64,000 nucleotides of DNA from NCBI GenBank assembly GCA_040755915.1, contig JBFLWM010000031.1, positions 26,506 through 90,505 on the forward strand, in the 5' to 3' direction. This document shows, piece after piece, positions 1 to 9,099 of the stretch. A program made the translations under genes and the position numbers. This stretch comes from Sulfurivermis sp040755915 (GTDB lineage: Bacteria > Pseudomonadota > Gammaproteobacteria > Thiohalomonadales > Thiohalomonadaceae). Below the pieces are notes generated by a model, which was not told where the DNA came from, did no database searches, and worked only from the letters and a program-made list of their open reading frames with translations. Each line of letters begins with the position of its first letter. Positions within the stretch are counted from its first letter, which is position 1.

Positions 1-1
1 G

Positions 2-508
2 CGCAGCCTCACTGACCTGCTGTCACATACCGTCTGCGTGCCCGCCTCGCCCAACCTCGCCGCCAATGTGCTGCTGGCCGAATACGGCCCCATCGCCCAG
101 CCGCGCCTGCTGCACCCGCGCAACGGCATGGCCGGGGTATATGCGGCCTTCTATTCCGGACAATGCAACGCCGCCGTGCTGCGCGATGCCCATTACGACA
201 AGAAACTCGATGCCGCAGAGCGGGAAAAGCTGCAGGTCCTGTTCCGCAGCCGCGCCTACCCCAACCAGGCCCTGACCGTCGGCCCGCGCATCAGCGCGGA
301 GCAGCGCGCGGCCATCATCGCCGCCCTGGGCAAACCGGAAAACCATGCCGCCATCGCGCCGCTCACGGCGCGTTTCCTGGGCAATGCGGAGGCCGGCCTG
401 ATACCGGCGCGGGCCGAGGATTATGCCGGCCTGAACCTGCTGCTGGAGAAACAGGTGTGGGGATGGGAACGGGTTGCTACATCAGCCGGTGCGGCATCTC
501 ATCGCTGA
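2..508 (+). CDS. PhnD-like phosphate/phosphonate ABC transporter substrate-binding protein, C-terminal part
   Basis: The reading frame is open from the window edge, so the start lies outside and only about 168 C-terminal residues are visible. The visible part carries the pattern of the second lobe of PhnD-type periplasmic binding proteins: a stretch around AANVLLAEYGP, a short segment noting a captured residue (CNAAVLRD), and a late YAGLNLLLE segment. Proteins of this family bind phosphate, phosphite or phosphonates for ABC import, and many stand-alone copies act as sensor-like periplasmic proteins. The ligand cannot be told from this fragment. Its last 32 bases overlap the end of the convergent gene at 477-815. 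Confidence 0.75.
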   Translation, partial: RSLTDLLSHTVCVPASPNLAANVLLAEYGPIAQPRLLHPRNGMAGVYAAFYSGQCNAAVLRDAHYDKKLDAAEREKLQVLFRSRAYPNQALTVGPRISAEQRAAIIAALGKPENHAAIAPLTARFLGNAEAGLIPARAEDYAGLNLLLEKQVWGWERVATSAGAASHR

Positions 509-815
509 GGTTGAGCAGGCTGGAAATCACCTGCAGCGCTTCCTTCACGAACAGCTCCAGGTCGCAAAAGGCCGGCGAGCTCTCCAGCACCTGTGAGCCG
601 TCCGCCATGGAGACGCGCAGGTCACAGACACCATCGGCCCCGCGCTCGGCGGAGACGAACAGGCCGGGCCGGGGATTGCCCTCCTGGGCCACGGCCAGGA
701 CATAGCGGTAGCGCACTGCATCCGGGCTTTCGATGTCCCCCAGCACGGTGACGACGAACTCGCCGTACTGATAACGGCGCAGGGGGATGGCGGTGGTGAT
801 GGTGGGTATGCTCAT
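477..815 (-). CDS. conserved hypothetical protein, 112 aa
   Basis: A soluble 112-residue protein with no recognised domain. The start at 815 is supported by a GGGAGG motif a few bases upstream on the minus strand. The sequence is beta-rich in its first two thirds (FVVTVLGDIES, VRYRYVLAVAQEG, LFVSAERG) and ends in a short helix (LELFVKEALQVISSLLNL). There is no signal peptide or membrane segment. It lies convergent to the PhnD-like gene, overlapping it by 32 bases, and about 60 bases from the end of the inactive signal peptidase homologue on the same strand. It may belong with that gene and PilZ in one transcript, but no function is assigned. Confidence 0.6.
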   Translation of the reverse strand: MSIPTITTAIPLRRYQYGEFVVTVLGDIESPDAVRYRYVLAVAQEGNPRPGLFVSAERGADGVCDLRVSMADGSQVLESSPAFCDLELFVKEALQVISSLLNLSDEMPHRLM

Positions 816-873
816 GGGACCTCCCGACAGCTGGCAATTCTTTCATGTATGGCCGCCAGCCATGTGAAACAAG

Positions 874-1770
874 CTACAGCCCCAGTGCCGTGCGCTCCCA
901 GCGTATCGCGCCGTCATCAAAATTCCATGACCAGAACACCTTGGTGATCTTGCCGCCGATGCGGGCACGCTCGATGAAGCCCAGCACACAGCTGTCGATG
1001 CCGATGGCCCGGTGGTCGCTCAACACGAAGTAATGCTCGGCCGGCACCTCGGCCGGACCGAAATTGCGCTCCGGCGCCGGCAGGCGGGCATGTCCCTCGT
1101 CCAGCTGCGCGCCATTGAGCCACACCACGCCTTCACGCACCTCCACCGTATCACCCGGCAGGGCGATCACCCGACGGATGAGCTGGTCCTCCATGACCCG
1201 TGACAACTGCTCCGGCTGGTTGCCGCCGCTGAAATCGATCAGCGCAAGATCGCCGCGGCCGGGAAAGGCCAGCTTGTTGATCAGCAGCAGATCATGGTTG
1301 AGAACCGTGGGCTGCATGGCAGTGGAGGTCATGAAAAACGCGCGCATCACATGACCGCCAATGATCTTGTCCATCAGCGGATTGACCGTGACGATCAGGA
1401 ACAGCGTCACGACGACATAGATCCAGATGCGGTTGAACCAGCGCAGGCGGTAATTGCGCTCCTGCCGCACCGCACACAACCAGGCGTCGTAGACGATCCA
1501 GGCCATTGAGACAAAGGGCACGGCAAGAAACACGATGCTGATCTTGCTCTCCACATGCATGAAGGCGATGGCAGCCAGCCAGGAGATCACGATCAGGGCC
1601 ACGTACACCGCGATGCCACGCACGATGTGGCCGGCGTAGTGCTGTCCCAGCCCCGGGCAAACCGACAGCAACACGGCCAGCCAGGGATTGCGCGGACAAA
1701 CCCTGCCCTCGCCCGGCGCCATGGCAAACCGGTGCTGTGGCGTTACCGACTGCTCTCCCCCTGTCGCCAT
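874..1770 (-). CDS. S26 signal peptidase I homologue lacking the Ser/Lys catalytic dyad
   Basis: The 298-residue protein has several hydrophobic segments (about 29-135), starting with a PGLGQHYAG motif, followed by a complete S26 fold. Box B reads TSTAMQPT, so Ala151 stands where E. coli LepB has catalytic Ser90. Box D reads LIRRVIALPGD, so Arg199 stands where LepB has Lys145. Box E (SDHRAIGIDSCVLG) and the C-terminal FWSWNF/IRWER segment are well kept. The codons GCC and CGT were read directly on the minus strand. Start at 1770 has an ideal AGGAGG site. The gene follows PilZ by 35 bases and is probably cotranscribed. It is likely a membrane protein that binds rather than cuts peptides, which is an inference. 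Confidence 0.8.
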   Translation of the reverse strand: MATGGEQSVTPQHRFAMAPGEGRVCPRNPWLAVLLSVCPGLGQHYAGHIVRGIAVYVALIVISWLAAIAFMHVESKISIVFLAVPFVSMAWIVYDAWLCAVRQERNYRLRWFNRIWIYVVVTLFLIVTVNPLMDKIIGGHVMRAFFMTSTAMQPTVLNHDLLLINKLAFPGRGDLALIDFSGGNQPEQLSRVMEDQLIRRVIALPGDTVEVREGVVWLNGAQLDEGHARLPAPERNFGPAEVPAEHYFVLSDHRAIGIDSCVLGFIERARIGGKITKVFWSWNFDDGAIRWERTALGL

Positions 1771-1805
1771 CTCTCGCGCCTCCTGTGCCCGATGCGGCGT
1801 GGTAT

Positions 1806-2156
1806 TCAGATAAACAGGCTGCGCCATTGTTGCAGCGCAGGCGTGTCCTCGCCCAGCAACTGCACGCCGATGAGATAGATACCCGCCGCCTCGGTTTCCC
1901 GCGACCACATCACCTCGCCACCGAGGAAATAGCGATCGCTGTGTTCCGTCAGGTCCACCTCCAGCCCCAGCTGGCTGCCGGTTTCGACCGGGGTTTCCAG
2001 CAGCAGGCGCAGGCCGCTGGCGGAGACATCCACCGTGGAACACTCCACCTTGGTTCCCACCAGCTCCGGCTGGGCGGGGGCAACCAGGATCTTCACTACC
2101 ACGTTCTCATCGCGCAGCAGCCGCGGGGCGGTGCGGCGCTCTTCCGGCATGGCCAT
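1806..2156 (-). CDS. PilZ domain protein (predicted c-di-GMP receptor), 116 aa
   Basis: This is a stand-alone PilZ domain. The two c-di-GMP binding motifs are both present: RxxxR at residues 8-12 (RTAPR) and D/NxSxxG at 43-48 (DVSASG). The rest is the expected beta barrel, with LGLEVDLTEH and FLGGEVMWSR strands. Start at 2156 is preceded by AAGGA seven bases upstream; longer in-frame starts have no ribosome site. PilZ proteins of this size usually pass c-di-GMP status to a partner. The immediate downstream gene is the inactive signal peptidase homologue, 35 bases away, which makes it the most obvious candidate partner (inference). Confidence 0.88.
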   Translation of the reverse strand: MAMPEERRTAPRLLRDENVVVKILVAPAQPELVGTKVECSTVDVSASGLRLLLETPVETGSQLGLEVDLTEHSDRYFLGGEVMWSRETEAAGIYLIGVQLLGEDTPALQQWRSLFI

Positions 2157-2342
2157 ATCGCATTCCTTGTGTGCAGAACTGGCCAGACTGTAACCATTGC
2201 CGCGCCCCGGCTCAAGGGCGGCGGCTATCAGCGCCCCCCGGCCGCCCGATTCGGTCATGGCCAGATTCCCCCTGCCGTCCCCGCACGGCTGCGGCGCCGC
2301 CGGCACCCCGGACCCGCGCTGCGCGCAAAGTAACGTGGGGAA

Positions 2343-5300
2343 TTACCACGTCATCCGAAACGTCGCCGAGACGGCATGCTGCCGGTCGGAATCGGCGAAC
2401 TCCCCGCGGTAATCCAGATCCAGCCGCGATTGCTTGCCCAGGCGCGCACTGACGCCCAATGTGGCCAGGGCGTGGTCACGATCCAGGACCGGCCCCTGGA
2501 CGTTGAACGGCACACTGCCGTTCGCCGCAAAGGCCGGGTTGAGCAGCGCCTCGCGATCCATGAGCTCGTGCGCCCAGGCCAGGCCCACCGTGGTGTCGAA
2601 CTGCATGCCGCCGGAACCGGTCAGCACGCTGTCCATCCGTGCCCCCAACACCGAGCGCAGCGAATCCATGCTGTCGTCACCATAGGTGAGGTTGGCAGCA
2701 CCCGCGCCGGTTTCGGTAAAGCCGTTCTGGCGGTAATGGCCGTATTCCAGCCCGGCAAACGGCGTCACCCGGTGGTTGTCGGACAGGGCGTAATGCCTGC
2801 CCGCCTCCAGCGACAGGCCGATGTCATCGATGCGGTAGTCGGCCTGTGCCACGCCGGAGAAGCCCGTGAATTGGACCTGGCGTGTGCCGGCGGCGAAGTG
2901 GCGGCCGATGCCGAACGTGGCGGCGAGATAATCGTTGTCCCACTGCTCGCGCCCATACGCGGCCAGCTGGTAGCTGTCGATATCGGTACCACCCTCGCTC
3001 ATGTCGACATTGCTGCGGGTGTAGCTGAACGCCACGCCGGCCAGCAGGCCGTCGCGCACTTCGCGATCATAACCAAGCGCCACGCCACTGCTGTTGTAAT
3101 CGGCGCTCATGGCATTGCCGTCGCCGTCGATGTCGCCAAAGCCGCCCATGGCGCGCAGCCAGAACACCTCGCTCGGTTTGGGTACTTCCAGCAGGCCGCC
3201 CACATCATCACCGTTATAGGCCAGTTGTACGATCCCCAGGCGCGAGGCCTCCGCGGTACTGGGATTTGAACCACCCCAGCCCAGGCGTTCGCCAATAACC
3301 TGAGTGAACTGGCGGCTCGCGCGCATTGCCTGCGGCAGGCTGTGGCTGTGCTGAACGCCGGAGAGGCTGTCGTAGGCCGACGGCAAGGCACCGGCGGGCA
3401 AGGTGTTCAAGGCGGCGATCAGATCCGCCGCCCGGCCGCTGGTGGAGAAGGTGTCGAGATTGGCGGCGACACTGGATTGATTGCCGGTCAAGGCGCTGCG
3501 ACCGCCCGCCGCCGTGACGAAACTCTCCTGCGCGAAATTCACCGTCATGACGTAATCGCTGGTGATCGTGGGCACCATCTTCAGTGCCGCGCCCAGGCCG
3601 CTGGTGGCGATGGTGGAGAAGTCGCCGTTGATCGCCGCAGCGTCGATCAGGGTGTAGCTGTCGCCCACGGTCGGCGTATAGCCGAACACCAGGTTCAGCG
3701 TGCCGCCCAGCGTCGCCGTGCCGGTCACGTCGATGGCGTCGTACTGGGTGCCGCGCGTGGTGCCGTCGATTTCCATCGTCGTCGTGGAGCCGGCACCCAG
3801 CGTCAGGCTGCCGACAGTGAGCAGGCCCGGGCTGTTGCCGGGGGCCAGCGTGCCGCCGGAATTCACCGTCACCGCGCCGCCGATGCTGCCCGAACCGCCC
3901 AGCGTGCCGCCGGAATTCACTGTTACCGCCGAGTTGGTCAGCGAGCCGTTCACCGCCAGCGTGCCGCCGGAAATCGTGGTCGCGCCGCTGTAGGTGTTGG
4001 TGCCGGTGAGATAAGTCGTGCCGCTGCCGATCTGGTTCACCGCCGTGCTGCCGGTGATGTTGATGGCCGTGCCGCCGGAAGTGCCATCGTTGGTGAAGTA
4101 GTAGGCACCATCGGTGTGGTTGAAATTGAGCGTCGCGGCGCCGAGGCCGCCATTGACGGCTGTGGCGTTCAACACACCGGCCCCGACGCCGGTGCCGATG
4201 TTGAGCGTACCGCTGGCGCTAGCTGCAGCCGCCAGGCTGAGCGGGGCCGATCCGGCGTTGACCGTGCCGCCGTCGGCGATGTTCAGCGTGCCAGTGCCAT
4301 TATGGCCCACTACCAAGGCATCGGTGTTGGTCCAAACGGAGCCGATCCCGTCCACCACCACCGTGCCCACCTCGTCTGCGGCATCACCGATCCGGCCGAA
4401 CAGGTTACGCAGCGTGCCGCCGCTGCTGATGTCGAGGGTGCCGCCCTTGACGAAGGTAGGTGCAGTGAATTCACTGTTACCGGTCAAGGTGAATGTTCCC
4501 GTACCGGTCTTCGTCAGCATGCCACTGCCCGTCATCGCCCCCGAATAGGTCGTGCTGGCGTTGTTGCCGCCGGTGGTGAGCGTGTTGGTGTTTAAAGTGA
4601 CATTACCCGCGCCAGCGAGGGAGCCGATGGTCTCCGAGGCGGCAAGGTCCAGCGTGCCGCCGCCATTCACGACCACGGCCCCCGTGTCGGCAATGGCCGA
4701 GCCGCCAGCCAGCGACAGCGTGCCGGCATTGACCGTGGTGCCGCCCGTATAGGTGTTGGTGCCGGTGAGGAAGGTGGTGCCGCTGCCGTTGTGATTCACC
4801 GCCGTGCTGCCGGTGATGTTGATGGCCGTGCCACCGGAAGTACCGTCGTTGGTGAAGTAGTAGGGGTTGCTGGTGTGGTTGAAGTTGAGCGTGGCAGTAC
4901 CGCTGCCGCCCGTGACGCTGGCCGCATTGAGTATGCCGGCCGCACCTCCATCGCCGATGTTCAGCGTGCCGCTGCTACTAAGATGGGATTCTGCCAGCGT
5001 GACGGTGCCCGTGCCCGCCGCCACATTGACCGCAGCGCCGTCGCTGACGGTGAGGGTGCCGGGGCCGAGAACACCGACGATTAGATTGCCGCTGTTGGTC
5101 CAGGTGGAACCGGCCCCGTTCACCGTCACCGTGCTGCTGGCGTTGAAGCCTCTGCCGATGGTGCCGTTGGTGTTGCTTACCGCGCCGCCGTTGGTGATGG
5201 TCAGTGTGCCAGAGCCGTTATCGCCGACGAGCAGGTCGTTGCTGTTGGTCCAGGTGGAGTCCGTCCCGTCCACCGTTGCCGTGCCGCTGGTGCCAGCGGC

Positions 5301-6743
5301 CACGGCGAGCCAGCTCTCGTCACTGTTGACCACACCGCCGTTGCTGATGCTGAGTGCGCCGGTGTTGAGATAGCCCAGGTACAGATAGCCCGTGTTGGTC
5401 CAGGTGGAGCCCGGTCCATCCACCGTCACCGTACCACTGGTGCTGCTACCAAGATAACTGTCTTTGTTGCTCAGCGTGCCGCCGCTGGCGATAGTGAGTC
5501 CGCCACCATTGACCGTGGTATCTCCAGTCAACGTACTCGCGCCGGTCAAGGTGAATGTCCCCGTGCCGGTCTTGGTCAGCCCGCCACTGCCCGACATCGC
5601 CCCGGAATAGGTGGTGCTGGCGTTGTTGCCGCCGGTGGTGAGGGTGTTGGCGTTGAGCGAGACGCTGCCCGCGCCGGCGAGTGAGCCGATGGTCTCCGAG
5701 GCGGCCAGGTTCAGCGTGCCGCCGCCATTCACGACCACGGCCCCAGTGTCGGCAATCGCCGCGCCGCCGGCCAGTATCAGCGTGCCGGCGTTGACCTTGG
5801 TGGTGCCGGTATAGGTGTTGGCGCCATTGAGGGTGGTGGTGCCGCTGCCGTTGTGATTCACCGCCGTGCTGCCGGTGATCTTGACGGCCGTGCCCCCGGC
5901 GGCACCGGTGCGGGTGAAATAGTAGTCGCTGTCGGTATGGTTGAAGTTGAGCGTCGCGGTACCGGAACCACCTTTTACCTCGGCGGTATTAAGAATGCCC
6001 GCTCCACCATCGGTGCCGATATTGATCGTGCCACTGCTCCCGGCCCACATGCCGAGGTAGACTGTCTGGCCATTCACTGTACCGCCACCAGTAATGTTGA
6101 GCACACCGGTGCCGTCGCGGCCTACTTCCAGAAAGGAAGTGCTGGTCCAGGTGGAGCCGATGCCGTCCACCGTGACCGTGCCGGCGCCGGTGCCGGCACG
6201 GCTGCCAACGGTGCTTGCCATGGAGCTATTCACTGTACCGCCACCGGTAATATTGAGCACACCGGTGCCGCCATAGCCCACTTCCGCACCCCAGTTGCTG
6301 GTCCAGGTGGATCCGATGCCGTCCACCGTTACCCTGCCAATGCCTCCGGCGATTTGGCCAACATAGCTGGGCCACGCGCTGATCAGTGTGCCGCCGTTGC
6401 TGATTTCCAGATTGCCGGTGCCGGAATAACCGATGCGGAGATTAGAGGCAACAGCGCCCGCTGCCTGCACCTGAGCCGTGCCACCGTTGTCGATATAGGC
6501 AGTGTCCGCATTTGTCGGGACGGCGCTGGTATCCCAGTTGCCGGTGGTAAACCAGTTTCCCGTGCCGGCATTATTCCAGTAGGTGTCCGCCGCCCATGCC
6601 ATCGGCGAGGTGCAGGCGAGCACGGCGGCCAGCGTGCCGGCCTTGACGATGCCTTTGCCCTTGCCATGGGCTTTCGCGGTTTCCGGGGCGACCTGTACCA
6701 GGCCGGAATAGCGGTTTTTGATGAGACGGTAGGCCTTGTTCAT
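2343..6743 (-). CDS. type Va autotransporter, repeat-rich adhesin, 1466 aa
   Basis: The N-terminus is an extended signal peptide region (MNKAYRLIKNRYSG, then a KAHGKGKG basic stretch) followed by a hydrophobic signal core ending AWA|ADTYW. Residues about 52-1160 form a beta-helical passenger built from autotransporter-associated beta strand repeats (GxxTYTGGTTVNAGTL, LAASETIGSLAGAG) alternating with repeats of the type VTVDGxGSTWTN. The last 270 or so residues are the outer-membrane beta barrel, ending in FRMTW with the terminal aromatic needed for BAM insertion. The gene begins 40 bases after the second autotransporter gene ends, so both are probably on one transcript. The product is likely a surface-exposed or shed adhesin; the ligand is unknown. 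Confidence 0.9.
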   Translation of the reverse strand: MNKAYRLIKNRYSGLVQVAPETAKAHGKGKGIVKAGTLAAVLACTSPMAWAADTYWNNAGTGNWFTTGNWDTSAVPTNADTAYIDNGGTAQVQAAGAVASNLRIGYSGTGNLEISNGGTLISAWPSYVGQIAGGIGRVTVDGIGSTWTSNWGAEVGYGGTGVLNITGGGTVNSSMASTVGSRAGTGAGTVTVDGIGSTWTSTSFLEVGRDGTGVLNITGGGTVNGQTVYLGMWAGSSGTINIGTDGGAGILNTAEVKGGSGTATLNFNHTDSDYYFTRTGAAGGTAVKITGSTAVNHNGSGTTTLNGANTYTGTTKVNAGTLILAGGAAIADTGAVVVNGGGTLNLAASETIGSLAGAGSVSLNANTLTTGGNNASTTYSGAMSGSGGLTKTGTGTFTLTGASTLTGDTTVNGGGLTIASGGTLSNKDSYLGSSTSGTVTVDGPGSTWTNTGYLYLGYLNTGALSISNGGVVNSDESWLAVAAGTSGTATVDGTDSTWTNSNDLLVGDNGSGTLTITNGGAVSNTNGTIGRGFNASSTVTVNGAGSTWTNSGNLIVGVLGPGTLTVSDGAAVNVAAGTGTVTLAESHLSSSGTLNIGDGGAAGILNAASVTGGSGTATLNFNHTSNPYYFTNDGTSGGTAINITGSTAVNHNGSGTTFLTGTNTYTGGTTVNAGTLSLAGGSAIADTGAVVVNGGGTLDLAASETIGSLAGAGNVTLNTNTLTTGGNNASTTYSGAMTGSGMLTKTGTGTFTLTGNSEFTAPTFVKGGTLDISSGGTLRNLFGRIGDAADEVGTVVVDGIGSVWTNTDALVVGHNGTGTLNIADGGTVNAGSAPLSLAAAASASGTLNIGTGVGAGVLNATAVNGGLGAATLNFNHTDGAYYFTNDGTSGGTAINITGSTAVNQIGSGTTYLTGTNTYSGATTISGGTLAVNGSLTNSAVTVNSGGTLGGSGSIGGAVTVNSGGTLAPGNSPGLLTVGSLTLGAGSTTTMEIDGTTRGTQYDAIDVTGTATLGGTLNLVFGYTPTVGDSYTLIDAAAINGDFSTIATSGLGAALKMVPTITSDYVMTVNFAQESFVTAAGGRSALTGNQSSVAANLDTFSTSGRAADLIAALNTLPAGALPSAYDSLSGVQHSHSLPQAMRASRQFTQVIGERLGWGGSNPSTAEASRLGIVQLAYNGDDVGGLLEVPKPSEVFWLRAMGGFGDIDGDGNAMSADYNSSGVALGYDREVRDGLLAGVAFSYTRSNVDMSEGGTDIDSYQLAAYGREQWDNDYLAATFGIGRHFAAGTRQVQFTGFSGVAQADYRIDDIGLSLEAGRHYALSDNHRVTPFAGLEYGHYRQNGFTETGAGAANLTYGDDSMDSLRSVLGARMDSVLTGSGGMQFDTTVGLAWAHELMDREALLNPAFAANGSVPFNVQGPVLDRDHALATLGVSARLGKQSRLDLDYRGEFADSDRQHAVSATFRMTW
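4071..5970. repeat. large internal repeats within the autotransporter gene
   Basis: A module of the passenger is duplicated at the DNA level. The segment around 4506-4720 matches that around 5568-5775 at an offset of 1062 bp (354 codons) with few differences. A shorter block, encoding ATLNFNHT..YYFT..GGTA..ITGSTAVN, recurs three times near 4071, 4829 and 5891. The repeats stay in frame, so they have probably arisen by unequal recombination inside the gene. Confidence 0.8.
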
Positions 6744-6783
6744 TTCCGGGGTTTTCCTTGCTTCCTGCTGAGTCCGGCCTGGA

Positions 6784-9099
6784 TCAGAACGGGTACTGCA
6801 GGGTCAGCTGACCGGCGAGCTGCTCCTCGCCACCGCTCAGGCGGCCCGCCTCCACATCCGCCAGCAGGTGGAGCTGCTTGCCGATGTTCAGGTTGGCCCC
6901 GAAACCCAGGTAACCGCCCACCGCATGCGTGTCGCCCATGGCGTCGAAGCGCAGGCTGCTGCCGGCCAGATTCATCTTGATCGCGCTGCCATCGGTACTG
7001 CGGGACTGGATGCCCAGCCGTACGCTCACCTCGCCGGCATCGGTCGTATTCACCCATTCCCCCTGCAGGCGGGCCGACACCGCCTCTACCGTGCGGCTGT
7101 CCACCGTCATGTTGGCGCTGGTGGTGCCGCTCTCGGTGTATCCGTCATAGCGGGCGACGCTGTAGCTCAGCGTCATGGAAGGGCGCAGTTCGTTGGTGGA
7201 GTTCACGGTGTAGGCGCGGCTCAGGGTCAGTGAGGGGCTGACGAACAGACCGTTGGTGTCGCTGCGGGCGGTTTCGTAGCCATTGACGGTGTCCAGCACG
7301 GTGCGTTTTTGCTTTTGGGATTCGCCGCCGACAATCAGCGAGGCGCCCAGATTGGCCCAGCCGAGGAAGGCCTGCCCGTAGAGGCCGGCGAAAAACGTGT
7401 TGCTGTCCTGCTTGAGGGTATCGGTATCGGCGCTGCTGCCGGCGGCCCCGACCATGATGCCGATACGGCCGCTGCGCCAGTCCCGCTCATAGCCGCCCAC
7501 GAGGCCGAGCAGTTGGGTGTCCAGCGCCAGCATCTGGCCATCGGCATCGCGGCTGCCCTTGCTGCCGAATACCTGGCCCCAGGCGTAGGGCGCGCGCTCC
7601 TGGTAGAGCATGCCGGGACTCAACTCCAGTGCGGCAACCTTGACCGGCGCCGCCGGCGGGGGGGACTGCATGCGCTGACTGACCACGTTATGGATGCCTG
7701 TGGTCAGGGTGTTTAGCACGACGCCGCGGGAGGATTCGCCAGTGGGTTCGACGGTGATCACGGTATCCCCGCCGACCAGCACCGCGTTGGGCGCATGGAC
7801 GTTGATGGTCTCGGTGTTGGCGAAGGTCATCACGCCCGAGCCGTGGGTGCCGTAGATATTGACGGTGTCGCTGCCGTCACCCAGATCGATGGCGCCCTGG
7901 ATGCGCGAGCCGGGCAGGATGTTCAGGGTCTGGTCCTTAACCCCAGAGCCGTAAATCGCATACGAACCGGCACCCGTGGCCGAGACCAGACCACTGTTGT
8001 TGATCGTGGTGTTGTTGGCCCCGGACCTGATACCGATCCCGTTCGCGCCCGTGATGCGGACGGTGCCGCTGTTGGTGACCGTGCTGTCGTCGCCAGTGGC
8101 GTTGATGCCGTTGGTGTCATCGCCAGAGCCGATGATGGTGCCGCTGTTGGTGATCGTGTCAGGACCTTCGGTCCGGATGCCATCCGCCGATGAGCCCGTG
8201 GTAATGATGGTGCCGCTGTTGATGATGGTGGCGTAGTTGCCATAGGATTCGATGCCGCGCGCATTGCTGCCCGTGGTGCTGATGCTGCCGCTGTTGGTAA
8301 TGGTGGCGTAGTCGGCATTGGATAGGACGCCGTACGCCGACGAGCCCGTGGTGCTGATGCTGCCGCTGTTGGTGACGGTGGCGTTGGCGCCATAGGCGTA
8401 AATGCCGGACGCCGACAAGCCCGTGGTGCTGATGCTGCCGCTGTTGCTGATGGTGGCGCTTTCGGCATCGGAGTAAATACCGGACGCCGACAAGCCGGTG
8501 GTGCTGATGCTGCCACTGTTGCTGATGGTGGCGTCGGCGCCAAAGGCATTGAGGCCCACCCCATCCACGCCCGTGGTGCTGATGCTGCCGCTGTTGGTGA
8601 TGGTCGTGTTGGCGCCTTCGCCCGAAATGCCGTAGGCGGAATCCTGAGTGGTGCTGATGTTGCCGCTGTTGGTGATGGTAGTGTTGGCGCCAGTGGCCCG
8701 AATACCGTAGGCGGTGAGGCCTGTGGTGCCGATGCTGCCGCTGTTGCTGATGGTGGCGTTGTCACCACTGGACTGGATGCCGTAGGCGACACCGCCTGTA
8801 GTAGTTATGCTGCCATCGGTGGTGATCGTGACATTGGCGCCGGGCGCATCAATGGCAGTATCCGCCCCCGTGTCCAGGCTGCCGCCGGACTGAATTACGC
8901 CGGTCTCGTTGTTATTCAGCGTTTGCTGTGTGGTGACCGTCTGGCCATCCACGATTTCAAACGATGCGGCCATGGCGACCGGCGCAACGAACAGCGCAGC
9001 CACGACAAGCCCCGTCCTGCCGTGCGAATGCGCGGTCTCCCGTGCACCCCGGACAACGCCGGATGCGCACTCCTTAATCACGCTACGGATCTCGAACAT
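6784..9099 (-). CDS. autotransporter with 25-residue tandem-repeat passenger, 771 aa
   Basis: Start at 9099 is preceded by AAAGGAAT at good spacing; the longer frame to 9171 has no such site. Residues 1-44 form a signal peptide with a long basic N-region and a hydrophobic core ending PVAMA. Residues about 45-490 are a passenger of tandem units built on ATISNSGSISTTG, typical of beta-helix or beta-solenoid folds. The remainder, from about AYAWGQVFGSKG to the final LTLQYPF, is an autotransporter beta barrel with the canonical C-terminal Phe. It lies directly upstream of the larger autotransporter and is separated from the divergent regulator at 9741 by gene remnants. It is likely a surface protein; the ligand is unknown. 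Confidence 0.88.
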   Translation of the reverse strand: MFEIRSVIKECASGVVRGARETAHSHGRTGLVVAALFVAPVAMAASFEIVDGQTVTTQQTLNNNETGVIQSGGSLDTGADTAIDAPGANVTITTDGSITTTGGVAYGIQSSGDNATISNSGSIGTTGLTAYGIRATGANTTITNSGNISTTQDSAYGISGEGANTTITNSGSISTTGVDGVGLNAFGADATISNSGSISTTGLSASGIYSDAESATISNSGSISTTGLSASGIYAYGANATVTNSGSISTTGSSAYGVLSNADYATITNSGSISTTGSNARGIESYGNYATIINSGTIITTGSSADGIRTEGPDTITNSGTIIGSGDDTNGINATGDDSTVTNSGTVRITGANGIGIRSGANNTTINNSGLVSATGAGSYAIYGSGVKDQTLNILPGSRIQGAIDLGDGSDTVNIYGTHGSGVMTFANTETINVHAPNAVLVGGDTVITVEPTGESSRGVVLNTLTTGIHNVVSQRMQSPPPAAPVKVAALELSPGMLYQERAPYAWGQVFGSKGSRDADGQMLALDTQLLGLVGGYERDWRSGRIGIMVGAAGSSADTDTLKQDSNTFFAGLYGQAFLGWANLGASLIVGGESQKQKRTVLDTVNGYETARSDTNGLFVSPSLTLSRAYTVNSTNELRPSMTLSYSVARYDGYTESGTTSANMTVDSRTVEAVSARLQGEWVNTTDAGEVSVRLGIQSRSTDGSAIKMNLAGSSLRFDAMGDTHAVGGYLGFGANLNIGKQLHLLADVEAGRLSGGEEQLAGQLTLQYPF
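8206..8880. repeat. 75-bp in-frame tandem repeats in the autotransporter passenger
   Basis: The motif GATGCTGCCGCTGTTG and near variants occur at 8206, 8281, 8356, 8431, 8506, 8581, 8656, 8731 and 8806, that is at exact 75-bp spacing (25 codons). On the minus strand each unit encodes a variant of SNSGSISTTG followed by a variable SAYGI segment. Further units toward 7970 are diverged and slightly shorter. Confidence 0.9.

Noticed and set aside
874..2043. A longer, 389-aa version of the signal peptidase homologue
   Set aside because: The extra 91 residues overlap the PilZ gene in another frame and lack family similarity; AGGAGG marks the shorter start at 1770.
3342..4595. A 417-codon plus-strand open frame opposite the large autotransporter
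   Set aside because: Repeated Ala/Gly/Arg-rich translation produced by the complement of the repeat-rich passenger.
8206..8880. Regularly spaced repeats that might be taken for a CRISPR array
   Set aside because: The 75-bp units are in frame, lack unrelated spacers, and form part of an autotransporter passenger.
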